From: Muribaculaceae bacterium
GTDB taxonomy: Bacteria; Bacteroidota; Bacteroidia; Bacteroidales; Muribaculaceae
Assembly: GCA_009775125.1 (NCBI GenBank)
Contig: VSPD01000056.1
Coordinates: 1-16,753 of the forward strand
Length of the DNA: 16,753 bases
Direction of reading: 5' to 3'
Positions 5,712 through 12,726 of this stretch are shown one piece after another. Below the pieces are notes generated by a model. It was not told where the DNA came from. It was given only the letters and a program-made list of their open reading frames with translations, and ran no database searches. Made by a program: the position numbers and the translations under genes. Positions within the stretch are counted from its first letter, which is position 1; the number at the start of each line of letters is the position of its first letter.

Positions 5712-7427
5712 ATGAAGATTGAAAATATCGACGTATCGTCGTATCCCAATTCCGAGAAGATATATGTCGGCGGCACGCTGTTCCCCGAGATTAAGGTGGG
5801 CATGCGCCGCATCAAGCTCTACCCCACGGTGAAAATCGAGGACGGACGCCGCGTGGAGTATCCCAACGCGCCCGTAACCGTCTACGACACGTCGGGCGTG
5901 TACACCGACCCGGCTTTCGCCCACGACGTGAACGCCGGCATCCCGCGCCTGCGCGAGGCGTGGGTGGAGCAGCGCGGCGACACCGACCTGCTCTGTGACA
6001 TCACCTCTGAATATGGCCGCGCCCGCGCCTCCATGGCCGAGCTCGACGCCATCCGCTTCCCCTTGCGCCACCGTCCGCGCCGCGCCAAGGAGGGCCGCCG
6101 CATCACCCAGATGGCTTACGCCCGCCAAGGCATCATCACCGCCGAGATGGAGTATGTGGCTATCCGCGAGAACCTCAACAATGCCGAACTGGGCATCGAA
6201 TCGTATATCACGCCCGAATTCGTGCGCCAGGAGATTGCCGCCGGACGCGCCATAATCCCGGCCAACCCCAACCACCCCGAGGCCGAGCCTATGATTATTG
6301 GCCGCAACTTTGCCGTGAAGCTCAACACCAACATCGGCAACTCGGCGCTGTCGTCGGGCATCGAGGAGGAAGTGGCCAAGGCCGTGTGGAGCTGCTACTG
6401 GGGCGGCGACACGCTCATGGACCTTTCCACGGGCGACAATATCCACGAGACCCGCGAGTGGATTATCCGCAACTGCCCTGTGCCCGTAGGCACCGTGCCC
6501 ATCTATCAGGCTCTGGAAAAAGTGAACGGCGACGTAAAAAAACTCACATGGGAACTTTACCGCGACACGCTCATCGAGCAGGCCGAGCAGGGCGTGGACT
6601 ATTTCACGATACATGCCGGCGCGCTGCGCGAGCATGCCGACCTTATCGGCGAGCGTCTCACGGGCTGCGTGAGCCGAGGCGGCTCTATCATGGTGGAATG
6701 GTGCGTGCTCCACAACGAGCAGAGCTTCCTCTACACCCATTTCGACGAGATATGCGAGATTCTGAACAAATATGACGTGGCCGTGTCGCTCGGCGACGGC
6801 ATGCGCCCCGGCTCGACCCACGACGCCAACGACCGCAGCCAGTTCCTCGAGCTCGACGTGCTGGGCGAGCTCACCGCCAAGGCGTGGGAACACGACGTGC
6901 AGGTGCTCATCGAAGGCCCCGGCCATGTGCCCATGCACAAGATAAAGGAGAATATGGACCGCCAGATGGCCGTGTGCCACGAGGCTCCCTTCTACACCCT
7001 GGGCCCGCTCACCACCGACATCGCCCCGGGCTACGACCACATCACCTCGGCCATCGGCGCGGCCATAATTTCGCGCCTGGGCACGGCCATGATTTGCTAC
7101 GTAACGCCCAAGGAGCACCTGTCGCTGCCCACGCTCGAAGACGTGCGCGAGGGCGTGATAGCCTACAAAATCGCCGCCCATGCCGCCGACCTGGCCAAGG
7201 GCTTCCCCGGCGCCTCGGTGCGCGACGATGCCCTGAGCAAGGCTCGCTACGATTTCCGCTGGAAAGACCAGTTCAACCTCTCGCTCGACCCCGAGAAGGC
7301 GCGCCGCTTCTATCTGGAATCGCGCCGCGACGCTCCCGATGCCGACGACCGTTTCTGCACGATGTGCGGCCCCAACTTCTGCGCCATGCGCATTTCCCAA
7401 AACACTGCCGAAAAATGCAACCAATAA
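5712..7427 (+). CDS. thiC: phosphomethylpyrimidine synthase ThiC
   Basis: The 571-aa radical-SAM-type lyase converts aminoimidazole ribotide to HMP phosphate with a 4Fe-4S cluster. The N-terminal ThiC-associated region contains LYPTVKIEDGRRVEYPN and VYDTSGVYTDP. The barrel contains SLGDGMRPG, EGPGHVPMHKI, PLTTDIAPGYDHIT and CYVTPKEHLSLP. The C-terminal cluster motif is C549-x2-C552-x4-C557 (FCTMCGPNFCAMR). Length matches the Bacteroidetes and proteobacterial enzymes. It overlaps thiH by 13 nt, so the two oxygen-sensitive radical enzymes are probably translationally coupled. No THI box lies directly upstream, so control by the riboswitch would require read-through from thiD. Confidence 0.98.
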   Translation: MKIENIDVSSYPNSEKIYVGGTLFPEIKVGMRRIKLYPTVKIEDGRRVEYPNAPVTVYDTSGVYTDPAFAHDVNAGIPRLREAWVEQRGDTDLLCDITSEYGRARASMAELDAIRFPLRHRPRRAKEGRRITQMAYARQGIITAEMEYVAIRENLNNAELGIESYITPEFVRQEIAAGRAIIPANPNHPEAEPMIIGRNFAVKLNTNIGNSALSSGIEEEVAKAVWSCYWGGDTLMDLSTGDNIHETREWIIRNCPVPVGTVPIYQALEKVNGDVKKLTWELYRDTLIEQAEQGVDYFTIHAGALREHADLIGERLTGCVSRGGSIMVEWCVLHNEQSFLYTHFDEICEILNKYDVAVSLGDGMRPGSTHDANDRSQFLELDVLGELTAKAWEHDVQVLIEGPGHVPMHKIKENMDRQMAVCHEAPFYTLGPLTTDIAPGYDHITSAIGAAIISRLGTAMICYVTPKEHLSLPTLEDVREGVIAYKIAAHAADLAKGFPGASVRDDALSKARYDFRWKDQFNLSLDPEKARRFYLESRRDAPDADDRFCTMCGPNFCAMRISQNTAEKCNQ

Positions 7428-8578
7428 AATCTGAATCGCCCTGGGGCCACGGGTTCGCCGACGTAATCGACGAACTCTACTCCTGGGACGACACCGTGGC
7501 CGCCATCGAGGCCATGACCGACGACGATGTGGCCCGCGCCTTGCGCAAGGCGCGGCGCAACACCGCCGCGTTGACCGACACCGATTTCATGGCCCTGATC
7601 TCCGAGGCCGCGGTGCCTCATCTCGAGGAGATGGCACAGCTTGCCATGCGCTACACCCAAGAGCGTTTCGGCAAGACCATATCGATGTACATCCCCATGT
7701 ACGTGTCGAACGCCTGCACCAATTTCTGCGTCTACTGCGGATTCAACCACGACAATCCGTTTACGCGCACCGTCCTTACCATGGACCAGGTGAAGGCCGA
7801 GTGCGAAGCTATACGCCGTCTTGCTCCGTTTGAGAATCTGCTCATAGTGAGCGGCGAGGCCCCGACAATAACGGGCGTGGACTATTACGAAAATGTGTTA
7901 AAGACGTGCCGGCCGTATTTCCACAACCTCACCATCGAGGTGCAGCCCATGAAAGAGGAGGAGTATGCCCGGCTCACGCGCTCGGGGCTCAACGGCGTGG
8001 TGTGCTTTCAGGAGACTTACCGCCGCGAGCGTTACAAGTGCTACCACCCCAAGGGCATGAAGTCGCACTACGAGTGGCGTCTCAACGGCTACGACCGCAT
8101 GGGCCGCGCCGGGGTGCACAAGATTGGCATGGGCGTGCTCATAGGCCTCGAGGACTGGCGCGCCGACGTGACGATGATGGCCCGTCACCTGCGCTATCTC
8201 CAGCGCAAGTACTGGCGCACGCGCTATTCTGTCAACTTCCCCCGCATGTGCCCGTCGGAGAGCGGCTTCCAGCCCAATGTGGTGATGACCGACCGCCAGC
8301 TGGCCCAGCTCACCATGGCTTTCCGTCTTTTCGACCACGACATCGACATATCGTACTCCACCCGCGAGAATCCCCGCTTCCGCGCCAACATGATGCGCCT
8401 GGGCGTTACGTCGATGAGCGCCGGCTCTAAGACCGAGCCGGGCGGATATGCCACCTCGCCCGAAGCCCTGGAGCAGTTTGCCGTGAGCGACGGACGCTCG
8501 CCGCGCGAGGTCACCGAGGCCATCCGCGCCGGCGGCTACGACCCGGTGTGGAAAGACTGGGACGCCGTGTTTGATTGA
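7415..8578 (+). CDS. thiH: 2-iminoacetate synthase (tyrosine lyase) ThiH
   Basis: The 387-aa radical SAM enzyme cleaves tyrosine to dehydroglycine (2-iminoacetate) and p-cresol, supplying the C2-N unit for ThiG. The cluster motif C101-x3-C105-x2-C108 (CTNFCVYCGF) is intact. Further family features are SGEAP, VEVQP-like IEVQPM, VCFQETY, the GVLIGLEDWR segment and the C-terminal STRE and TSMSAGSKTEPGGY motifs. ATG 7415 lies inside the last codons of thiC (13-nt overlap). The open frame extends further upstream, but that portion is a shadow of thiC and contains no family sequence. Use of ThiH rather than the oxygen-dependent glycine oxidase ThiO fits an anaerobe. Confidence 0.97.
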   Translation: MQPIKSESPWGHGFADVIDELYSWDDTVAAIEAMTDDDVARALRKARRNTAALTDTDFMALISEAAVPHLEEMAQLAMRYTQERFGKTISMYIPMYVSNACTNFCVYCGFNHDNPFTRTVLTMDQVKAECEAIRRLAPFENLLIVSGEAPTITGVDYYENVLKTCRPYFHNLTIEVQPMKEEEYARLTRSGLNGVVCFQETYRRERYKCYHPKGMKSHYEWRLNGYDRMGRAGVHKIGMGVLIGLEDWRADVTMMARHLRYLQRKYWRTRYSVNFPRMCPSESGFQPNVVMTDRQLAQLTMAFRLFDHDIDISYSTRENPRFRANMMRLGVTSMSAGSKTEPGGYATSPEALEQFAVSDGRSPREVTEAIRAGGYDPVWKDWDAVFD

Positions 8579-8591
8579 AGTACATCAAGAG

Positions 8592-8618
8592 TGTAGGGAC
8601 GCACGGCTCGTGCGTCCG
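8592..8618 (-). repeat. REP-like palindrome, copy 6 (inverted)
   Basis: Reverse-orientation copy 13 nt after the thiH stop. It forms an inverted pair with the forward copy at 8655-8683, 36 nt away. Confidence 0.9.
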
Positions 8619-8654
8619 TTATCAATTGACGATAATCTCGTATGCAGAATTTAT

Positions 8655-8683
8655 CGCGGACGCACGAGCCGTGCGTCCCTACA
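8655..8683 (+). repeat. REP-like palindrome, copy 7
   Basis: Forward copy directly upstream of the thiF-like gene. The pair arrangement repeats that in the thiG-thiC gap. Confidence 0.9.
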
Positions 8684-8705
8684 TTCTTACTTAACAGTTT
8701 AAATT

Positions 8706-9389
8706 ATGGACCGATATATTCGTCATGTGCAGCTCGAGGGGTTCGGGCTGCGGGGGCAGAGCCTGCTGGGCGGGGCCTCGGCGCTTGTCGTGGGCGCCGG
8801 AGCACTGGGCACGGTGGCCTCGCTCTATCTCGGCAGCGCGGGCACGGGCAAGATTACTATTGTGGATTTCGACACCATCGACATCTCCAACCTGCAACGT
8901 CAGCTGTCGTACACCGAAGGCGACGTGGGCCGTCCCAAGGCCGAGACGCTTGCCTCGAAGGTGCGGGCCGCCAACTCCACTATCGAGGTGGAGGCCGTCA
9001 ACCGCCGGCTCACAGCCGAGAACCTGCCGCAGATGGTGGCGGGGCGCACGGTGGTGCTCGAATGTTCCGACAACCCGGCCACGAAATATGCCGTGACGGC
9101 AGCCTGCGAGGCCGCCGGCGTGCCTTATGTGGTGGGGGGCATAGCGCAGTATCGCGGACAGGTTATGGCCTGGCGGCCGGGGTGCGCGGGCTACCGCGAC
9201 ATCTTCCCCGACGAGTCCGACTATCTCTCGGCAGCCCAAGGCGGCGTGCTGGCCACGGCACCGGGCATCGTGGGGTCGATACAGGCCACCGAGGCTCTGA
9301 AAATAATCACCTCGACGGGCTCGCCGCTCTACGACCGCCTCCTGCTCATCGACACCCTCGCCCCGTCGTTCACCGTAGTTGGTTTGTAA
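8706..9389 (+). CDS. thiF: ThiF/MoeB-family sulfur-carrier adenylyltransferase
   Basis: The 227-aa E1-like enzyme is predicted to adenylate the C-terminal glycine of ThiS. The Rossmann nucleotide loop GAGALG lies at residues 31-36, with VDFDTID and the NLQRQ arginine finger around 62-66, RPK at 76-78, and ECSDN at 119-123. The C-terminal half has QGGVLATAPGIVGSIQATEALK. The usual zinc ligands are absent: where MoeB/ThiF read CYRC this protein reads GYRD, and the second Cys pair is missing because the chain ends at SFTVVGL. Only Cys120, Cys134 and Cys160 remain. It is shorter than E. coli MoeB (about 250 aa). It is the last gene of the cluster, separated from thiH by 127 nt with two REP-like palindromes. 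A MoeB-type role in molybdopterin synthesis is possible but less likely given the neighbours. Confidence 0.88.
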   Translation: MDRYIRHVQLEGFGLRGQSLLGGASALVVGAGALGTVASLYLGSAGTGKITIVDFDTIDISNLQRQLSYTEGDVGRPKAETLASKVRAANSTIEVEAVNRRLTAENLPQMVAGRTVVLECSDNPATKYAVTAACEAAGVPYVVGGIAQYRGQVMAWRPGCAGYRDIFPDESDYLSAAQGGVLATAPGIVGSIQATEALKIITSTGSPLYDRLLLIDTLAPSFTVVGL

Positions 9390-9393
9390 ATTT

Positions 9394-9477
9394 TTTAGAC
9401 AGGAGAACAGGAGAAACAGGAGATTTAATTTTTTTAATTAATCTTAAAAATCTTGTTCTCCTGTTCTCCTGTCTAAA
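9394..9477. terminator. 22-bp inverted repeat between convergent thiF and rlmH (likely bidirectional terminator)
   Basis: Arms at 9394-9415 and 9456-9477 are perfect 22-bp inverted copies of the AGACAGGAGAACAGG repeat. The 40-nt loop is T/A-rich. It lies 5 nt after the thiF stop and 17 nt from the rlmH stop. Termination in both directions is inferred from position and symmetry; the arms are not flanked by a long classical T-tract. Confidence 0.6.
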
Positions 9478-9494
9478 ATTTATTAAAATACTGC

Positions 9495-9968
9495 TTAGTC
9501 GTGGTGGTAGGGCTCGCCGCGGAGGATGGTCATGGCGCGGTAGATTTGCTCTACGATGAAGAGGCGCACCATCTCGTGGGGGAAGGTCATGCGCGAGAGC
9601 GAGAGCTTTTGGTTGGCGCGGGCGTAGACCTCGGGCGAGAAGCCGTAAGGGCCGCCGATGGCCAGGACCAGGGTCGACGGCAGGTTTATCATCTTCTCGG
9701 ATATGAATGTGGCGAATTCGCGCGACGATAGCTCGCGTCCGCGCTCGTCGAGGAGCAGCAGGAAGTCGGCGGGGGCCAGGGTGTCGAGCAGGGCGCGGCC
9801 TTCGAGCTCTTTCTGCCGCTCGGCGGTCATGCCCTTTGTCGTTTTCACGTCGGGGAGCTCGCGGAGCTCGAACGGGATATAGTGGGGGATGCGCGCGGCG
9901 TAGCGGTCGATGGCCTCGCGCAGGGGCTTGTAAGTAGTGCGCCCTATGCAGGTGAGGCGTATTTTCAC
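9495..9968 (-). CDS. rlmH: 23S rRNA pseudouridine-1915 N3-methyltransferase
   Basis: The 157-aa SPOUT-class, SAM-dependent enzyme methylates pseudouridine 1915 in helix 69 of 23S rRNA. Motifs are LLLDERGRELSSREFA (residues ~71-86), the cofactor-knot segment AIGGPYGF (103-110), and the diagnostic C-terminal SLSRMTFPHEMVR and QIYRAMTILRGEPYHH. Length equals the family standard of about 155 aa. The start is GTG at 9968: an ATG start would require unrelated upstream sequence, and MKIRL is the expected N-terminus. The GTG overlaps the stop of the upstream sirtuin gene as GTGA, so the two are translationally coupled. Confidence 0.96.
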   Translation of the reverse strand: MKIRLTCIGRTTYKPLREAIDRYAARIPHYIPFELRELPDVKTTKGMTAERQKELEGRALLDTLAPADFLLLLDERGRELSSREFATFISEKMINLPSTLVLAIGGPYGFSPEVYARANQKLSLSRMTFPHEMVRLFIVEQIYRAMTILRGEPYHHD

Positions 9969-10648
9969 GATTTCAGTATTTGAGCCAGACGAGCCACGCC
10001 TTCGGAGGCTTTGAGGGGTATTACGTTCACGCCGGCGGGCACGGCGGCGGGGTTGGGGTCGATATAGTAGACGGGCGTGCCGGGCTTCACGTAGTGGAGC
10101 AGCGCGGCGGCGGGATACACCACGAGCGATGTGCCTATGATTACGAATATGTCGGCTTCGGCGGCGAGGGCCGTGGCCGGCTCGAAGGCAGGCACGGCTT
10201 CCTGGAAGAATACGATGTGAGGGCGCACGCGGTGGCCGTCGATTATGGTGTCGGGGGTGGTGACAAGGCTGTCGGGGCGCAGTTGGTACACCTTGCTTTC
10301 GTCGTCGAGGGCGCGCACTTTCATAAGCTCGCCGTGGAGGTGGAGCACGTTGGATGAGCCGGCGCGCTCGTGGAGGTCGTCGACATTTTGGGTTATGACG
10401 TACACGTCGTAGTCCTTTTCGAGGTCGACAAGGCCGAGGTGGGCTGCGTTGGGACGGGCTTGGAGCAGCTGCGCGCGGCGTTCGGAGTAGAATTTGTGCA
10501 CCAGGGCGGGGTTGCGTGCGAATCCGTCGGCCGAGGCCACGTCCATCACGGGATAGTTTTCCCAAAGGCCTCCGGCGTCGCGGAATGTGGATATGCCGCT
10601 TTCGGCGCTTATGCCTGCGCCTGTGGATATGACGAGTTTCTTTTTCAT
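9965..10648 (-). CDS. cobB: NAD-dependent protein deacylase, sirtuin class III, without zinc cysteines
   Basis: The 227-aa SIR2-family protein removes acyl groups from lysines using NAD+. The NAD motifs are intact: STGAGISAESGISTFRD (residues 8-24), TQNVDDLHERAG (86-97) and GTSLVVYPAA. The catalytic His is at 105 in LHLHGEL. Tyr54 and Arg57 (FYSERR) match the pair that favours succinyl and malonyl lysine in SIRT5 and CobB. The zinc ribbon is degenerate: the stretch of about 113-128 contains no cysteine at all, whereas canonical sirtuins carry four. It is the first gene of a two-gene unit with rlmH, with which it shares a GTGA overlap. The symbol is by homology class only. Confidence 0.92.
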   Translation of the reverse strand: MKKKLVISTGAGISAESGISTFRDAGGLWENYPVMDVASADGFARNPALVHKFYSERRAQLLQARPNAAHLGLVDLEKDYDVYVITQNVDDLHERAGSSNVLHLHGELMKVRALDDESKVYQLRPDSLVTTPDTIIDGHRVRPHIVFFQEAVPAFEPATALAAEADIFVIIGTSLVVYPAAALLHYVKPGTPVYYIDPNPAAVPAGVNVIPLKASEGVARLAQILKS

Positions 10649-10789
10649 CGTTTTTTATTTTTTTAACGCAAAAAGCAACAAATTGTGACTATAAATGTTT
10701 AATATGTTACAATCGTTTCAACAATCGTATGTTAATTTGTAAATTTGCACCCGAAAAATCTATCAAATTTGATTTAATGTATGCAAAAG

Positions 10790-10967
10790 TGTCGCGGAGC
10801 GACATATTATTGTATAACCCCGCGTTTCAACGCGGGGAGCTTCGGCTAACCGAGGCATGGCGGAGCCATGTGCTATATCTGCAAGGACATGGCTCCGCCA
10901 TGCCTGCATATCTCCCATTCCCGGGGTATAAAACCCCGGGTTATATAAAAGGATGTGGCTCCGCCAC
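10790..10967. repeat. array of short hairpins in the cobB-transporter gap
   Basis: Six stem-loops follow one another: 10790-10804 (TGTCGC/GCGACA), 10818-10837 (CCCCGCG/CGCGGGG), 10856-10870, 10888-10902, 10920-10940 (CCCGGGG/CCCCGGG type) and 10955-10967. The third and fourth are also an 18-bp perfect inverted pair (10853-10870 with 10888-10905). Four of the tips are GCGGAGC or its complement. The 441-nt gap 10649-11089 holds no gene. A TAAATTTG box at 10740-10747 could be a plus-strand promoter driving transcription through the array. The array resembles the hairpin-rich element at 1508-2007 in style but not in sequence order. Confidence 0.75.
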
Positions 10968-11007
10968 AAAAATGCTTCTGATGAGCCAATCGACCATTAT
11001 AAAATTC

Positions 11008-11042
11008 GGTTGCCCGAAACGCGCGGTACTTTTTTATATTTC
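11008..11042 (+). promoter_or_regulatory. weak candidate promoter for the transporter gene
   Basis: TATATTTC (11035-11042) matches seven of eight positions of TAnnTTTG. GGTTG (11008-11012) lies 22 nt upstream as a possible -33 element. It is 48 nt before the transporter start. The match is imperfect in both boxes. Confidence 0.3.
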
Positions 11043-11089
11043 AATTTACAAAACACAAAAATAAGACTTCTTTTCGGCATTTCCTAATT

Positions 11090-12475
11090 ATGGCACAAGA
11101 AAAATCCACTTTCGGATCTAAACTGGGCGTTATCGCCGCCACCGTGGGGTCGGCCATCGGGCTTGGCAACGTGTGGCGTTTTCCGGCCGAGGCGCAGGCC
11201 AACGGCGGCGCGGCTTTTCTCCTTATATATATTATATGTGTGTTTATCCTGGGCGTGCCGATGATGCTGGCCGAGTTCTCGCTTGGCCGCGCCGGAGGCT
11301 CCGACTCGGTGGGCAATTTCAAGAATCTCACCCCGCGCAGCCGCTGGTGGATAGCGGGCACGCTGGGGCTCGTGGCGTCTTATCTTATCCTGTCGTTCTA
11401 TATGGTGGTGGCGGGCTGGACCATAGAGTATATGTTCGACTCCATCTCGGGCGACCTCTACCGGGGCTATGTGCCGACCACCGAGAGCGCCAACGCCACT
11501 TTCTTCGCCGACAAGATGGGCGAGTATGTAACGTCGACATGGAATCCGCTGATATGGACGGCGGTGATGATCGGCCTCAACCTTGCGGTGCTGCTCATAG
11601 GGGTGCGCAAGGGCATCGAGAAGCTGTCGAATGTGCTCATGCCTCTGCTTTTTGTGCTGATGCTGGTGTTCTGCTACGTGTCGCTGTCGCTGCCGGGGGC
11701 CTCGGAGGGCGTGAAGTTTTTCCTGTATCCCGATTTTTCTAAAATCGACATCGACGTGATAATCAACGCCTTGGGGCAGGCCTTTTTCTCGCTGAGCCTC
11801 GGCATGGGCATCCTCGTCACCTATTCGGCCTACTACCCCAAGGAGACGAATCTCACCACGACGGCCGTGTCTGTCTCGCTGCTCGACTTTTTCATGGCCC
11901 TGCTCATGGGGCTTATCATCTTCCCGGCGGTGAAGAGCTTCGGCATCGGCTCCACCACGGGCGAGCTCGAGGGCACTACCCTGGTGTTTGTGACGCTGCC
12001 CGAGATTTTCGCCTCGATGGGCAACGAGCGGCTGTGGGCCGCGCTGTTCTTCCTGCTGCTGAGCGTGGCCGCGCTCACGTCCACTATCTCGATTGCCGAG
12101 GTGTCGGTGGCGTTTGTGCGCGACCGCTTCCGGGTGTCGCGGCGACGGGCTTGCCTCATCGTGATAGTGCCGCTTATGCTTACGTCGACGGCGTGCTCGC
12201 TGTCGCTTGGCGGCGCGCCGTGGCTGTCGGTGGCGGGCATGCCGCTGTTCGATTTCTTCGACACCTTCACCACCAACCTTCTTCTGCCCGTGAGCTCGCT
12301 TGCCATAAGCATATATGTGGGCTGGGTGCTGCCCAAGAGCTTTATCGCCGAGCAGCTCACCAACTTCGGCGCCCTGGGCGGCCGCTCGGTGGGGGTGGTG
12401 CGCTTTGCCGTGCGCTACATGGCCCCGGTGCTCATCTCGGTGATTTTGATTGCCAAGGCGGTGGCTTGGTTATAG
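11090..12475 (+). CDS. neurotransmitter:sodium symporter (SNF/NSS) family transporter
   Basis: A 461-aa inner-membrane protein of the LeuT/MhsT/Tyt1 family, predicted to import amino acids with Na+. TM1 carries the signature GSAIGLGNVWRFP (residues 20-32) followed by the QANGGAAF segment. TM3 contains a YMVVAGWTIEY stretch, and the unwound TM6 reads GQAFFSLSLGMGILVTYSAYYPKE (229 onward), both recognisable against LeuT. Hydrophobic segments suggest 11-12 membrane helices, and the length fits the bacterial branch. The substrate cannot be assigned from the sequence; indole or aromatic amino acids are common in this clade. It is probably monocistronic. Its stop codon TAG (12473-12475) is embedded in the first unit of a 9-bp tandem repeat. 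Confidence 0.95.
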   Translation: MAQEKSTFGSKLGVIAATVGSAIGLGNVWRFPAEAQANGGAAFLLIYIICVFILGVPMMLAEFSLGRAGGSDSVGNFKNLTPRSRWWIAGTLGLVASYLILSFYMVVAGWTIEYMFDSISGDLYRGYVPTTESANATFFADKMGEYVTSTWNPLIWTAVMIGLNLAVLLIGVRKGIEKLSNVLMPLLFVLMLVFCYVSLSLPGASEGVKFFLYPDFSKIDIDVIINALGQAFFSLSLGMGILVTYSAYYPKETNLTTTAVSVSLLDFFMALLMGLIIFPAVKSFGIGSTTGELEGTTLVFVTLPEIFASMGNERLWAALFFLLLSVAALTSTISIAEVSVAFVRDRFRVSRRRACLIVIVPLMLTSTACSLSLGGAPWLSVAGMPLFDFFDTFTTNLLLPVSSLAISIYVGWVLPKSFIAEQLTNFGALGGRSVGVVRFAVRYMAPVLISVILIAKAVAWL

Positions 12476-12543
12476 GATTCATAGGATTCCTAGGCAGCCT
12501 AGGACTCCTATGATTCCTAAGATGCCTAAGCTGCCTAAGAGAG
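12472..12543 (+). repeat. degenerate 9-bp tandem repeat, eight units
   Basis: The units are ATAGGATTC, ATAGGATTC, CTAGGCAGC, CTAGGACTC, CTATGATTC, CTAAGATGC, CTAAGCTGC and CTAAGAGAG. The first includes the transporter stop codon. Units 1-5 also fold on themselves: 12475-12494 pairs with 12498-12517 (20 bp, two mismatches, CAG loop), so the array may work as a terminator-like hairpin, although no T-tract follows. Confidence 0.8.
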
Positions 12544-12625
12544 GTTGCATTTCTTTATCATTTATTGCCATTACAAAACAGTTTGGCAGAAAAAAGCATG
12601 TTTCTGTTAATTTTTGTTTGAAATA

Positions 12626-12659
12626 TTTGCAATTTATTAAATCATTTATATTACCTTTG
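12626..12659 (+). promoter_or_regulatory. Bacteroidetes-type promoter for the secreted protein gene
   Basis: A perfect TAnnTTTG box (TACCTTTG, 12652-12659) has TTTG (12626-12629) 22 nt upstream. The predicted start near 12666 leaves a leader of about 60 nt before the ATG at 12727. Confidence 0.6.
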
Positions 12660-12726
12660 TCTTGTCATTTCAATTGCCTCTTTCCTCGCCACCATTTCCG
12701 GCAATTATCTTCATAACCTTATCCAT

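Noticed and set aside
6884..7414. 177-codon N-terminal extension of ThiH
   Set aside because: The extension overlaps thiC in another frame and contains low-complexity Arg/Pro/His sequence. ATG 7415 gives a normal-length ThiH.
5640..7424. 594-aa open frame opposite thiC
   Set aside because: It is an antisense shadow of thiC; the sense frame has every ThiC motif, including the C-terminal cluster cysteines.
9969..10565. N-terminal extension of RlmH (open frame reaching 10565)
   Set aside because: The extension is antisense-frame noise within the sirtuin gene; the GTG at 9968 yields a standard 157-aa RlmH.
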